A DNA stretch of 64,000 nt, from assembly GCA_035758845.1 (NCBI GenBank), contig DASTVZ010000224.1, forward strand, positions 1 to 64,000, given 5' to 3'. This DNA is from JALZOC01 sp035758845 (GTDB lineage: Bacteria > Acidobacteriota > Vicinamibacteria > Vicinamibacterales > 2-12-FULL-66-21). The notes under the pieces were generated by a model. That model saw nothing but the letters and a program-made list of their open reading frames with translations. It searched no databases and was not told the DNA's origin. A program made the position numbers and the translations under genes. Shown here piece after piece: positions 8,599 through 17,435 of the stretch. The first letter of the stretch is position 1. The number at the start of each line of letters is the position of its first letter.

Positions 8599-9468
8599 CT
8601 ACTTGACTTTGCGGAACATCTCCGCGCGAAGCGGGAGGATGAACGAGAAGCGAAAATCACCCTGCATCCGGCCGATCGGGATGCCGACGAGATCGCCATC
8701 GCGGTTGAGGATGCCCCCACCCGATACCCCCGGATGTCCGTCGGTCAGGCAGGTCACGAGATTGCCAATATGCTGCCCGACGTAGCCGGTGGACAGAATG
8801 ATGCCCTTCGAATAGTCGTTCCCGAGCCTGAAGATCGGGTCGGCGAAATCAAACGAGTACTGCAGATTCACATTGAGCGGAGGAAGATCGATCGGCTCGT
8901 TGACACGAACGATCGCCCAGTCGCCCGGATCCACTTCGGCCTTCGCCTCACCAGCATCGACCATGCGCGCGAGAATCGAGCGTCCTTTGTAGCTGATCTT
9001 GATCGATTCGATGCGCCGCGGATCCGACTGTCCTTCCTGTCCGAGCGCCACGACCGCATGTTTAACCGTGATGAAGTAACCCTTGCCGAGATACCCGGCC
9101 GTTCCGTAGTTGCTCGAGCCGCGATCGTCGTAGGTGTTCAGCTCGACGAAACTGTTACGGCGTTCGCGGAGCACATTGAGCGGCAAGAGGCCCATCTCTG
9201 CGGATAGCTCGCGCTTCACGTCCGCAATAATGGCTGCCCGGCTGTCGTCGTCCATCATCGATGTCGCCGCTGCGGGATGGCGTCCAGCGGTTCCCGTTGG
9301 CCTCTGCAGTTCACGCTGTTTTAGAAGCTGCAGTTCGGCATGAAGCGCAGCAATCCGTTCTTCGCTGGTTGCGTTCTGCCGGGCGGCGAGATAGTTGACG
9401 AGCCCGAAGAAAATGAAGGCAAAAACGATGACGACGAATACGGGGATCGCTCGAATACGCGTAGACAT
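8599..9468 (-). CDS. Membrane-anchored trypsin-like (S1 fold) serine protease
   Basis: 289 residues. A single N-terminal transmembrane anchor (~8-27) precedes a short coiled-coil stretch (~35-55). The protease domain shows a complete His-Asp-Ser triad: H137 in ITVKHAVV, D183 in DPGDWAIV and S249 in HPGVSGGGIL. No PDZ domain follows, unlike DegP. The enzyme is predicted to face the periplasm; its substrate is unknown. A candidate promoter lies about 120 bp upstream. It converges with rarA, the two stops being only a few bases apart. Confidence 0.85.
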   Translation of the reverse strand: MSTRIRAIPVFVVIVFAFIFFGLVNYLAARQNATSEERIAALHAELQLLKQRELQRPTGTAGRHPAAATSMMDDDSRAAIIADVKRELSAEMGLLPLNVLRERRNSFVELNTYDDRGSSNYGTAGYLGKGYFITVKHAVVALGQEGQSDPRRIESIKISYKGRSILARMVDAGEAKAEVDPGDWAIVRVNEPIDLPPLNVNLQYSFDFADPIFRLGNDYSKGIILSTGYVGQHIGNLVTCLTDGHPGVSGGGILNRDGDLVGIPIGRMQGDFRFSFILPLRAEMFRKVK

Positions 9469-9804
9469 ACGGACTCCAAGTTCGGCAGCTAAATCACCCC
9501 GTGGTGACGGAGCTTACAGCTTTGCCGCGCCCGCGCAAGGGCTGGCCTTTTTCGCTTGGACTAGAAACGAATTGCCGGGATGCAAAAACTTTAAGGCTGA
9601 ATCTAATTCGAGTCAAGCGCAAATCTTACATAGTTAAGGGCTTATTGATGAGCACTTCATGTAGCGAAAGACATCTGAACAGCCTGTCTACCTCTGCAGT
9701 ATTCGGAAGTGTCGTGCAACTGTGAATACTTTGGCTGGTGAGCCGCTGACTGTTGGCTGTCGATGATGGAGTTCAGAACCCAGAAGCCAAGAGCCGGAAG
9801 TCAG
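9469..9804. other. Intergenic region, AT-richer than its surroundings
   Basis: 336 bp with no convincing gene. The middle part (9560-9720) is clearly AT-richer than flanking DNA and contains the candidate promoter for the protease gene. Short reading frames here have no start signal or recognisable product. Confidence 0.6.
9588..9616 (-). promoter_or_regulatory. Candidate sigma70-type promoter for the S1 protease gene
   Basis: On the minus strand a -35 TTGACT (9611-9616) and a -10 TAAAGT (9588-9593) are separated by exactly 17 bp. They match the consensus at 5/6 and 4/6 positions. Transcription would run toward the protease start at 9468 with a leader of about 110 nt. Confidence 0.4.
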
Positions 9805-10197
9805 TCACCGAAGCACCGTCCCTCCTGCTTCAATGAGCAATTCACGCAGGATCGATCGATGACATCGCGATTCATCAGCGCAGTAGCAGCCGACCGAAAG
9901 ATTCGTTTGCGATGACAGTCGGGCGAGAAGGGCAATCAGATGGGCGGCCGATGGCGCGCGCATCTCTTGGCGATACTCGCGCGCAAAACGCTTCCATCTC
10001 GCATCGGTGAACGGTTGCGACGTGGCCCGCGAGAATAGCTCGGGACTCGGAGCGAGTTCAGGAACCCAGACATCGTAGAAATCACGGGTCGCAAATTCCG
10101 CCCGTGGCACACCGCGCGGCGGACGGCGCACGGTTCCGAGACGAAGGCCTTCGTCAGGATGACGTGGCGTTCCCAGGCGAACCACCCGCAGCGACAT
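9805..10197 (-). CDS. DUF488 family protein
   Basis: 130 residues. The pattern 'YDVWVPELAPS', 'FTDARWKRFAREYRQEM' and the C-terminal 'SVGCYCADESRCHRSIL' is typical of DUF488 proteins (YeaO-like). The Cys-rich CYC...RCHR segment is the family hallmark. No biochemical role is established for the family. The gene lies 3 bp downstream of the ThuA lipoprotein gene on the same strand, so co-transcription is likely. Confidence 0.8.
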   Translation of the reverse strand: MSLRVVRLGTPRHPDEGLRLGTVRRPPRGVPRAEFATRDFYDVWVPELAPSPELFSRATSQPFTDARWKRFAREYRQEMRAPSAAHLIALLARLSSQTNLSVGCYCADESRCHRSILRELLIEAGGTVLR

Positions 10198-10200
10198 TGC

Positions 10201-10965
10201 TCAGCGGCCCGCCGCCCACTGAATTGCGCCGACGAGTTGACGCTGGAATCGCGGGTCCCGCCAGGTCTCAGCGAAATGACCGAGCGCGTTGTAGTAGCTG
10301 CGCCCCGATCCAAACGACTGCGTCCATGCGAGCGGATAATCGCCGGTGGCTCCGACCGACGGCGCGTCAAGACGCAGGAGCACGTGCACGCGCGGACGCG
10401 GGTTGTCGCGAAACGTGTAGAACTCTTCGTTGATCGAAAACCGATCGCCGAGACCCGCGGTTGGCGGGCTCGACGTATCTTCGACGACGACCACCGCCGA
10501 TTGCGTCCACGGGTGTTCCTTGAAGTAAGCACCCACGAGCCGGCCGTAATCGGGCCATTCGTATAACGTGTCGGTCGCGCTGTGCACGCCGAGAAAGCCT
10601 TTGCCCTGCGACACGAAATTGAGGATCGCGCTCCTCTGAGTCGGAGTGAACTCCAGCTCTCCCGTCGTCAGCGCAAAAAAGATGACGTCGTAGGCTGAAA
10701 GCGTTGTCGACGTGATCGATGAAACATCTTCCGTCGCCGAAACCGTAAAGGTTCCGCTCGAGGTTGCCAGGCCGTTCATCACGTCCTTGGCGACGGCGAT
10801 CGAATCGTGACGAAATCCCCGGGTTGCAGTCAGCATCAACACGCGGACCGGCGATCCTGGATTGGTCGGCTGCGTGACACCACCTGAAGACGCCGAGGGT
10901 GAGCCGGAGGAACACCCGGCGATGAGCGAGACAGCGACGACGAGGAGACCGCCGCGGAAGATCAT
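10201..10965 (-). CDS. ThuA-domain lipoprotein
   Basis: 254 residues. An N-terminal signal ends in a lipobox (LIAGC, Cys18), followed by a Ser/Gly/Pro-rich spacer. The rest is a ThuA-like domain: 'VLMLTATRGFRHDSI', 'YDVIFFALTTGELEFT', 'GKGFLGVHSATDT' and the late 'FGSGRSYYNALGH...WRDPRF'. ThuA is a class-I glutamine-amidotransferase-like fold found near sugar-metabolism genes. Here it is probably an outer-membrane or periplasmic lipoprotein. The secreted alpha/beta hydrolase gene is immediately upstream. Confidence 0.88.
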   Translation of the reverse strand: MIFRGGLLVVAVSLIAGCSSGSPSASSGGVTQPTNPGSPVRVLMLTATRGFRHDSIAVAKDVMNGLATSSGTFTVSATEDVSSITSTTLSAYDVIFFALTTGELEFTPTQRSAILNFVSQGKGFLGVHSATDTLYEWPDYGRLVGAYFKEHPWTQSAVVVVEDTSSPPTAGLGDRFSINEEFYTFRDNPRPRVHVLLRLDAPSVGATGDYPLAWTQSFGSGRSYYNALGHFAETWRDPRFQRQLVGAIQWAAGR

Positions 10966-10980
10966 GATCCCTGAGTAGCC

Positions 10981-12921
10981 TCAGCGCCGGTCTCGCGACG
11001 CGCTGGTCGACGTTGACTGACCCGTCAGTGCCTTCCAATGGTCTTCGGCACGGCGGATGATGCCGGGAACGTCCTCGGTGAGCAGGTGCCGCGCTTTCAC
11101 CAGCGCATCTGCCGCATCCCGAACCTGCTGCAGGTACTGGTCGCGCGATCGATAGCGCTCTTCAATCGACCGACGCGGATCGCCGGCAGTTTCTCGCGCC
11201 GCCTTCGTGGCGGAGAACGGAAGGTACGACCCAAGCAGCGGATACAACTGATCCGGAGCCCCGACTTCCGGCTTGCGGAAGTTCCACCCGGTTACAGTCG
11301 CTAGCGGAACCGACACGTCGGGCAAACGTATTCCCGCGCGCTCGTTGCCATCACGATCGACTTGCGGGACCAACAACGGCAGCGGCGTCCCCGGCGCACC
11401 GTCCTGCGGCACGAGCGGGTTGGGCGCGCGTCCACCCGCGGTCAATCCGTTCGGAGATCGAACGTTGGGAATCGAAGGAAAGGTCAGGTGAGCCGCGATC
11501 GTCAACGTTTTGTCCGCGAGCCGTGGATATCGGCTGTCGGGCGGCGGCGTGCCTTTGAGCACCCACTCTTCCATTCCGACGAGCAACGCACGCATTACCC
11601 ACCAGTAGTCGGTCGGATTGTCTTTCTGTTGGCCATTCGACGCCGTCGGCGGGAACGACGCAGGTCCATGTTGCGAGCCAGCGAGAAAATATACGCGTTC
11701 GTTGGCAGGCAATTCGAGATCGCGTGAACCGTCGAGGCTCGTGTGCACAAGCGCGGCGACGCGGCCGCCGCCCCAGTACTCGACAGCTGTGTTGGTGTAG
11801 AAGATTTTCGGCTGATTGGTGCGAGCGCGTGGATTCTCGAGCGCACCTTCCACAGCACCAGTGACTGGATCCCGTTGTGATACATCGGCAAACGGAAACG
11901 ATGTCGCGGTGTAAGTGGCAAGACTCGTCGGCGTCGCCCAGCGCCGATTCAGATCGATCCGTGCCGCCCCGGCGATGTGCGCCATCACGCCATCGAACGC
12001 TGGCCGCCCCTTCTCGTCGGTGTTGAATCCTTGGTATAGAAAGTTGCGCAGAAACCGACCACTCTGTGAAGAGCCGAACCCGACGGCAAACCGCACTCGC
12101 GGCGCGTCCGTTCCATACTTGATCCAGGCGGCCGTATCTCGAACGGATATGAATCCGACTCCACCGACTGGCGGATCCGCAGCCGTGTAAGAGATCTCAT
12201 ACCATCGTCCCGGCTGGAATCCCTCGTCGACGGTCACAGTAGTTCCACCCAGGTGCCACGTGTTTTTTGCAAGCGCCACGGGCGGCGCGAGTGGCGCGTC
12301 GCGCACGGTTAGCGTATTCTGCGGTCCCTCGGGATCGACCGGAGGGTAAGGCGCCAGATCGTTGACAGTGAATTCGCGAGCGTTCGATGCCGGTGTGAAC
12401 ATCGCACGGACCATGCCGCGAATGCCGGCGGCCGACGGCGCGTCGATTCGAACGGCACTCTCGCGCTTCGGCACATCGAACTCCCATCCGACACAGACCA
12501 CCGTGTAGCCACGACTGAACACAAATCCATCGCCGGCTTCGCGATCGACCGCGAGTCCGGGCCGATTGAAGCTACCGATCACTGTTTTATTGCCGCGATT
12601 GACGACATCGATGAGCGCGATCCCGTTTCCGCGCGCGGCGTCGCGTGGCCGGTAAATCACTACGTCGGCGGAGAACTCGACGCGCCCGTTGGCGTTCTTC
12701 GGCGCCTTGTCGAGATCGACGACAAGCTTGTTGGCCGGATCCGCGGGATCCACCGCGAAGACCAAGCGGCCGGAGACCTCTTCATAGGGACCGACAGACC
12801 CGAACGAACGCCCGCCGCTTACCTCGCGCGCCGAGCGGATCTCGAATCGAATGACCTCGCCGTCCGCAAGCGAGGGGATGAACGTGAGTAACAGCGCAGT
12901 TGCGATTGAGAGCCTGGTCAT
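10981..12921 (-). CDS. Secreted alpha/beta-hydrolase-domain protein (Abhydrolase_10 type)
   Basis: 646 residues from ATG 12921, where a signal peptide begins (MTRLSIATALLLTFIPSLADG). A longer upstream frame has no family support. The N-terminal beta-rich part includes RSFGSVGPYEEVSGRLVFAVDP. The hydrolase part has the nucleophile-like motif GFGSSQSGRFLRNFLYQGFN, GAARIDL, and 'FLAGSQHG' near the position of the catalytic His. These match the uncharacterised secreted 'alpha/beta hydrolase domain' proteins of Acidobacteriota and Proteobacteria. Substrate unknown. It sits in a minus-strand run with YdcF upstream and ThuA downstream. Confidence 0.8.
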   Translation of the reverse strand: MTRLSIATALLLTFIPSLADGEVIRFEIRSAREVSGGRSFGSVGPYEEVSGRLVFAVDPADPANKLVVDLDKAPKNANGRVEFSADVVIYRPRDAARGNGIALIDVVNRGNKTVIGSFNRPGLAVDREAGDGFVFSRGYTVVCVGWEFDVPKRESAVRIDAPSAAGIRGMVRAMFTPASNAREFTVNDLAPYPPVDPEGPQNTLTVRDAPLAPPVALAKNTWHLGGTTVTVDEGFQPGRWYEISYTAADPPVGGVGFISVRDTAAWIKYGTDAPRVRFAVGFGSSQSGRFLRNFLYQGFNTDEKGRPAFDGVMAHIAGAARIDLNRRWATPTSLATYTATSFPFADVSQRDPVTGAVEGALENPRARTNQPKIFYTNTAVEYWGGGRVAALVHTSLDGSRDLELPANERVYFLAGSQHGPASFPPTASNGQQKDNPTDYWWVMRALLVGMEEWVLKGTPPPDSRYPRLADKTLTIAAHLTFPSIPNVRSPNGLTAGGRAPNPLVPQDGAPGTPLPLLVPQVDRDGNERAGIRLPDVSVPLATVTGWNFRKPEVGAPDQLYPLLGSYLPFSATKAARETAGDPRRSIEERYRSRDQYLQQVRDAADALVKARHLLTEDVPGIIRRAEDHWKALTGQSTSTSASRDRR

Positions 12922-13064
12922 ATCAGGCTCATTAAATACCCACCCAGAGGCTGCGTAAAGACACCTTTCATGGTCATGCTTGCCCGCCGGAGCCTCACGC
13001 AAAGGCGGGTTGAACGAGCCCGGTGGGTGGGCCTGAGCGCGGCCGTGAACCATGCTGAATTGGT

Positions 13065-13724
13065 TCACGGCGTCATCAGATGCCGATCGTAGCCCGCACG
13101 AACGAGCTCGTCATACGCATCCCACACCTCGTCGGGAATATCTTGCGGGATTTGAAACCCTCGCGCCGGGTATTCGCGAATGCGCTGGAGATCGCCGACC
13201 ATGATGCTGATCACATCGTCGACAGTGAGCGACTGGTGGGAATAGCGGGCGAAGTAATCGTCCATCGATAACTGCGGTGAGGTGACGCGGACGGACTTGC
13301 CGGGCCACACCTTCTGAAATGTCGCGAACGTCCGACGTTCCATGTACGGCTTCTGCACCAAGATGAAGGTCCCGGGGTCGAGCCCGCGTGACGCGAGAAG
13401 GTCGCGGGTGAATACAACGTTCTCTCCCGTATTGGTCGCGCGGTTTTCGATGAGGATGCGATCGGCAGGCACTCCCATCCCCACCGCAATGCGCGCAAAC
13501 CGTTCCGCCTCGGGATCGCTCCATAGGTGCCGGGTGATCGCACCGAGGCCGCCGGTGAACACGAGAAGCGGCGCCCACCCATCCAGGAACAGCCGCGCAC
13601 CCCGCTCGGCGACGATCGTGTCGTGACTGCAGAGGACGACAATCACGTCGGATTTCTGCAGCTCATGGTTCATATGGTGGTAGCGCCAGACGCGTTCCAC
13701 CAGTGGTCGCACTCGGTCGTCCAT
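13065..13724 (-). CDS. YdcF/DUF218 family protein
   Basis: 219 residues. DUF218 motifs are visible: 'SDVIVVLCSHD', 'FTGGLGAITRHLW', 'EAERFARIA', the conserved 'ILIENRATNTGENVVFTRDLL' (acidic/Asn signature) and 'ILVQKPYMERRTFATF'. The family includes YdcF, SanA and ElyC, associated with envelope or SAM-binding functions. No transmembrane segment is present, so the protein is probably cytoplasmic. It is divergent from the DUF1080 gene. Confidence 0.85.
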   Translation of the reverse strand: MDDRVRPLVERVWRYHHMNHELQKSDVIVVLCSHDTIVAERGARLFLDGWAPLLVFTGGLGAITRHLWSDPEAERFARIAVGMGVPADRILIENRATNTGENVVFTRDLLASRGLDPGTFILVQKPYMERRTFATFQKVWPGKSVRVTSPQLSMDDYFARYSHQSLTVDDVISIMVGDLQRIREYPARGFQIPQDIPDEVWDAYDELVRAGYDRHLMTP

Positions 13725-13823
13725 CTCGCTCTCGAGTTACGTGGTTCCTTGACAGCCCACTCGGCAACGGTGAAAAATTCCAGTGTTTTGCGCTTTTTCC
13801 ATATTCACAAAACAGGTCACACC

Positions 13824-14660
13824 ATGCGAACGATATTTTCTCTCACACTGGTTCTCGCCACAGCCACGTCGCTGACCTTGCCCGCACACGCTCAACAGGC
13901 GCCCGCTGCGCCGGCGGCTCAGACACCTCCCGCCGGGGCCAGCCAGACACCGCCGCGGGGAAACCCCAAGGACACAGAAGTCTGGGAACCGGTGCCTGCG
14001 GTCGTGACGCCGGGTCAGGCCAATAGCGATCCGCCGTCGGACGCGATCATCTTGTTCGACGGCAAGAATCTGGATCAATGGGTCTCGGTGAAAGACAAGT
14101 CGCCGGCGGGATGGAAGGTTGCCGATGGCGTGATGACGGTCGTGAAGTCCGCCGGCAATATCGAGACGAAGCGCAGCTTCAAAAGCTATCAACTGCACCT
14201 CGAATGGCGCATCCCGACCGAGATTACTGGTTCCGATCAGGCGCGCGGCAATAGCGGACTATTTCTTGCCTCGACGGGCGCCGGCGATGGTGGATACGAG
14301 CTGCAGATTCTCGATTCGTATAACAACAAGACCTACGTCAATGGCCAGGCGGGCAGCATCTACAAGCAGGCCATCCCGCTCGCCAACGCAATGCGCAAGC
14401 CCGGCGAGTGGCAAACGTATGACGTTCTCTGGACGGCCCCCACGTTCAATGCCGACGGAACGGTAAAGACGCCGGCCTACGTCACCGCATTTCACAACGG
14501 TGTACTGATCCAGAATCACTTCGAGTTGAAAGGCGAGACGCTGTATATCGGCAAACCGGAATATAAGAAGTACGACACGGCGCCGATCAAGCTGCAGGCC
14601 CACGGCGATCCAAGCCCGCCGATCAGCTTCCGGAATATCTGGCTCAGAGAATTGAAATAA
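13824..14660 (+). CDS. Secreted DUF1080 (3-keto-disaccharide hydrolase-like) protein
   Basis: 278 residues from ATG 13824, preceded by AGGT 7 nt upstream. The upstream open frame lacks family similarity. A signal peptide (~1-23, ending AHAQ) and an Ala/Pro/Gln spacer precede a DUF1080 lectin-like fold: 'IILFDGKNLDQWVS', 'WKVADGVMTVV', 'FKSYQLHLEWRIP', 'GNSGLFLASTG', 'YELQILDSYNNKTYVNGQ', 'PISFRNIWLREL'. DUF1080 proteins are secreted glycan-associated proteins abundant in Acidobacteriota and Planctomycetota; some cleave 3-keto-glycosides. It converges with the ferritin gene across a repeat-rich gap. Confidence 0.9.
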   Translation: MRTIFSLTLVLATATSLTLPAHAQQAPAAPAAQTPPAGASQTPPRGNPKDTEVWEPVPAVVTPGQANSDPPSDAIILFDGKNLDQWVSVKDKSPAGWKVADGVMTVVKSAGNIETKRSFKSYQLHLEWRIPTEITGSDQARGNSGLFLASTGAGDGGYELQILDSYNNKTYVNGQAGSIYKQAIPLANAMRKPGEWQTYDVLWTAPTFNADGTVKTPAYVTAFHNGVLIQNHFELKGETLYIGKPEYKKYDTAPIKLQAHGDPSPPISFRNIWLRELK

Positions 14661-14662
14661 GA

Positions 14663-14694
14663 AATGCTGAATGCTGAATGCTGAATGAAACGCG
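14663..14694. repeat. Tandem GAATGCT repeat after the DUF1080 gene
   Basis: Three perfect tandem copies of TGAATGC plus partial copies directly follow the DUF1080 stop codon. They belong to the dispersed TTGCTGAATGCTGATT family. Confidence 0.7.
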
Positions 14695-14708
14695 GCGGGC
14701 TCATTCGT

Positions 14709-14787
14709 GGTTCTGCAGGGTTCTGACGCGTTCTCGAGCGAACCTCGTAGAACCCGGTAGAACCTTGCAGAACCTCGCAGAACCCGG
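14709..14787. repeat. GGTTCTNC element, imperfect inverted repeat (possible bidirectional terminator)
   Basis: The left arm carries GGTTCTGC and GGGTTCT copies and the right arm carries AGAACC copies. The two arms meet at CTCGAG, giving a long imperfect hairpin between two convergent genes. Related GGTTCT units occur inside mutL. No U-tract follows, so any terminator role is inferred. Confidence 0.6.
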
Positions 14788-14788
14788 A

Positions 14789-15283
14789 CTACCCCGCTTT
14801 CTCGATGTGAATAAGGTAGGCCTCGACCATGATCAGATTGCGCTCCCCTGACTGGCGAATGATGCTGAGGAGGTTGTCCATCTTGACCACTTCCTCCAGC
14901 TGCTCGTCGATGAACCACTGGAGGAAATTGCTGGCGAGGTAATCGGTCTCTTTGACCGCGAGATCCATCAGGCTGGTGATCTGGCGCGTGACTTCCTGCT
15001 CCCATTTCAGCGCCGCTTCAACCGCTGCTTCGGCCGACGCAAAGGTCGGCACCGGCGCGGCAATCGAGGGGATGCGCAGATCCCCTTTGGTGTCGAGCAC
15101 GTATTTCACGAACTTCATCGCGTGCTCTTTTTCCTCTTCGGCTTGATCGAAAAACAGCTTGGCTAGCAGCTTCAGCTGGCGCTGCTGGAAGTGTCCGGCG
15201 ATGCTGAGATACTGCATGCTCGCGCCGAACTCGTGGCCGATCTGCTCGTTGAACGCTTTCGCGAGACTTGAACTAATCAACAA
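14789..15283 (-). CDS. Ferritin (non-haem, FtnA-like)
   Basis: 164 residues from a TTG at 15283. The strong SD GGAGGAGG ends 9 nt upstream, and the frame before it reads through that SD, so TTG is preferred to an upstream ATG. The four-helix ferritin fold shows ferroxidase ligands: Glu in GHEFGASMQYL and the helix with EEEKEHAMKF (Glu and His). Later acidic residues in 'FIDEQLEEVVKM' complete the pattern. The protein stores iron as a 24-mer. It follows a small membrane protein gene and the homocysteine methyltransferase gene on the same strand. Confidence 0.92.
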   Translation of the reverse strand: MLISSSLAKAFNEQIGHEFGASMQYLSIAGHFQQRQLKLLAKLFFDQAEEEKEHAMKFVKYVLDTKGDLRIPSIAAPVPTFASAEAAVEAALKWEQEVTRQITSLMDLAVKETDYLASNFLQWFIDEQLEEVVKMDNLLSIIRQSGERNLIMVEAYLIHIEKAG

Positions 15284-15320
15284 AATTGCACTCCTCCTCC
15301 AAATCATATACTCGCGGCGC

Positions 15321-15611
15321 TCAACGCGTGAGATGGGTCGGCGGCGAATACGGATCCTTCTCTTCATCGTCGCCGTGGAGTTGCAGGATGTAATCGAACA
15401 CGCTGGCGGCGAAAACAACCACGGCAGAAAACCCTGCCAACCACGCACCTCGTGAACCTGTGTGCAGCCAGTGCGCGAGGAAGTACACGGCAAGAGCGAA
15501 CGCCAACCGGCCCAATCGGCGACGGAGCCGACCGTGGGATCGTGAATCACCCGGTAGCGGTGGCGGTCCGAACTTGTCCGCGGAAGGGTTCTCGTAAACG
15601 GGGGAGCTCAT
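15321..15611 (-). CDS. Small membrane protein of unknown function
   Basis: 96 residues from ATG 15611. A Pro/Arg-rich N-terminus (~1-30) is followed by two predicted transmembrane helices ('LAFALAVYFLAHWLH' and 'AWLAGFSAVVVFAASVF') and a charged tail (GDDEEKDPYSPP). I recognise no family. The start lies 5 bp after the homocysteine methyltransferase stop, with a purine-rich SD (GGGGACG) shared with that gene's end, so translation is probably coupled. Confidence 0.6.
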   Translation of the reverse strand: MSSPVYENPSADKFGPPPLPGDSRSHGRLRRRLGRLAFALAVYFLAHWLHTGSRGAWLAGFSAVVVFAASVFDYILQLHGDDEEKDPYSPPTHLTR

Positions 15612-15616
15612 CCCGA

Positions 15617-16576
15617 TTACGTCCCCTGAAAGAGCGGCAGGCACGCTTTGGCGATGCACGTAATGTGACGATGATCGGTGCCGCAGCAGCCGCCCATCAC
15701 GTTGAGCCGGGGCAAGTGACTCATCAATCGCGCGTAATCACCGCCCAGTTCGGCTGGACTACCGATATCGAGTTCCGGTGAGTCGTTCAGCTCTGCGTGG
15801 CTCCGCCGCGACGCGTTCGCTCGCACCGCGCGAATGCGTTCGATCCAGTCGCCCGTCTCCGCAACGGCATCTTCGAAATGCGTCGGGTGTGCACAGTTGA
15901 TGGCGTAGTACGCCGCATAGCGGCCGGTTTTCGCGTCAACTTCCTCAATCGCCGATCGCAGCGACTCGCCGGTTGGCAGACGACCGTCGGTTTCGACGGT
16001 AAATGAGATCGCAACCGGCATGTCGGCAGCGCGAGCGGCTCGAACGATTCCGACCGCCTCCGCCACGTAGTTCATCGTGATTGCTGAAATCATATCCGCC
16101 GCGGTCCCCGCAAACGCCTGGACCTGGTCACGGTGATATCTTTCCGCGTCGGTCTCCGACATCGCGGAATTGGGAACGTATCCGTCGCCACGCGGCCCGA
16201 TACATCCGCTGATCACGATCGGACTCTCGCCGGTCTCGTACTCATCACGAATCTCCTCGAGCAAGCGAATCGCTTGCCGGTTCGAGTCGGCCAACGCTTG
16301 CGCCGAGTAACCGAGGCGAGTCCCCCAATCGCCACTGGCCCTCCATGTCGCGCTCTCGAGGATCAGACCGGTTCCGAATCGCTTCGCGATCTCGGCATAA
16401 GTACGGAAGTATTTGCGGAGAGCAGCGGTGCCATCGGCGGTCTTCAGGAGATCGAAGGCCGCAAAGTCCGGGAGCGACAGACCTTCATGGAAGATCAGTG
16501 AGGTTTCGATACCACCGTCGGTCAGGAACAGCCGTTCGCTCAACTGCGGAAGGTGACTTCGATATTTCGTTACCAT
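15617..16576 (-). CDS. Homocysteine S-methyltransferase
   Basis: 319 residues. The zinc-binding cysteines of the pfam02574 family are all present: C228 in INCAHP and the pair C297-C298 in MGGCCGTDHRH. The N-terminal LFLTDGGIETSLIF block and 'ISGCIGPRGDGY' are family-typical. Enzymes of this type transfer a methyl group from S-methylmethionine or SAM to homocysteine to make methionine (MmuM-like); the donor is not resolved. ATG 16576 is chosen over an in-frame GTG six bases earlier. Confidence 0.9.
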   Translation of the reverse strand: MVTKYRSHLPQLSERLFLTDGGIETSLIFHEGLSLPDFAAFDLLKTADGTAALRKYFRTYAEIAKRFGTGLILESATWRASGDWGTRLGYSAQALADSNRQAIRLLEEIRDEYETGESPIVISGCIGPRGDGYVPNSAMSETDAERYHRDQVQAFAGTAADMISAITMNYVAEAVGIVRAARAADMPVAISFTVETDGRLPTGESLRSAIEEVDAKTGRYAAYYAINCAHPTHFEDAVAETGDWIERIRAVRANASRRSHAELNDSPELDIGSPAELGGDYARLMSHLPRLNVMGGCCGTDHRHITCIAKACLPLFQGT

Positions 16577-16621
16577 GACCACAGAGAGAATAGACGTGAG
16601 CAGAGGGCCAATAAGTTCGGT

Positions 16622-17152
16622 CTAGCGGAAGACAATGCCGGCTCGGACACCCAGCATAATCGGAAACTGTCCCCGTACTTCGACCCGAATGCCGGCACGG
16701 CGACTGGTCCACCAGTCGACTCCCCCCGAGAGGAGGATCATGCCGAATTCACCCTCTGGGCCCTGGAACAAAAGCGACAACCCTCCAGCCATGAATGGAC
16801 GCGCGCCTGACCGGGTCCCGTCCTGTCCGAAATGATAGGTGGCTTTCAGCGTCGCCGCCGCCATGTTCAATGAGGGCTCCGAGCCCGTTCCGTGTCCGCC
16901 GCCGAGTGCGTAGGTGTCAGACGGGAAATAGACGTAATCGATGTCCGCTCCAAATCCCACCGGCCCCTTCAATCGTTCCGCGCCAAATCCGACCTGCCAG
17001 GCGGAATCTCGATGACTCAAGGTTTTCACCAGCGCAGGCCCGCCGGTCGCGGCAGCGAGAGCCGACTGCGCACTCGTCGTCGGCGCATGGATGGCCATAA
17101 CTATCAAGACAGCGAGCGATTGCCGTCCGACTCGAACATTCTCGCTGCGCAT
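16622..17152 (-). CDS. Predicted outer-membrane beta-barrel protein
   Basis: 176 residues from ATG 17152. A signal peptide ('SLAVLIVMAIHAPTTSAQS') is followed by alternating hydrophobic/polar strands rich in Gly and aromatic residues: 'AWQVGFGAERL', 'VGFGADIDYVYFP', 'LNMAAATLKATYHF', 'FMAGGLSLLFQ', 'GVDWWTSRRAGIRVEVRGQF'. It ends in a C-terminal Phe-Arg, close to the terminal Phe signal of outer-membrane barrels. It resembles 8-stranded OmpW/OmpX-like proteins but no specific family is assigned. Confidence 0.7.
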   Translation of the reverse strand: MRSENVRVGRQSLAVLIVMAIHAPTTSAQSALAAATGGPALVKTLSHRDSAWQVGFGAERLKGPVGFGADIDYVYFPSDTYALGGGHGTGSEPSLNMAAATLKATYHFGQDGTRSGARPFMAGGLSLLFQGPEGEFGMILLSGGVDWWTSRRAGIRVEVRGQFPIMLGVRAGIVFR

Positions 17153-17207
17153 CGTGGCCCTCCGGCTATCAATGTGAGAAGGGCCAGCAAGGAGGCTCAC
17201 GGCAGTG

Positions 17208-17378
17208 TCATTTGGGCCAGCCTGTCGCTGTTGGATGCCGAGGCTTCGGCGGTGCCGCGAAGATCAACCAGCCTCGTCCAGCATCGACAGAGCGGAACCC
17301 GAGAACGTCGCTGAAGAATCTCCGCGTCTCGTCCGCCTTGGTTGAGTAGATGAGCGCGTGCATGCCGATAATGGACAT
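17208..17378 (-). pseudogene. Truncated VOC (glyoxalase/bleomycin-resistance) protein remnant
   Basis: From ATG 17378 the frame encodes 'MHALIYSTKADETRRFFSDVLGF' (split here for length, the normal VOC start), then 'GWLIFAAPP', and then loses similarity and stops after 56 residues. VOC proteins need ~120. At the break a different frame reads Ala-Glu-Ala, as expected after the family's PP. This suggests a small indel near 17250, with the rest of the domain deleted before the next gene. A fragment of a former dimeric VOC protein is the simplest reading. Confidence 0.6.
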
Positions 17379-17435
17379 TGGTTTTGCCTCTGTGAAACGT
17401 GCGGCTTGGCGAACGCGAACGCGCCGGTTCAACAA

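Noticed and set aside
9501..9725. Short frames in the 9.5-9.8 kb gap
   Set aside because: No start signal, no hydrophobic or domain pattern; the region is better explained as promoter DNA.
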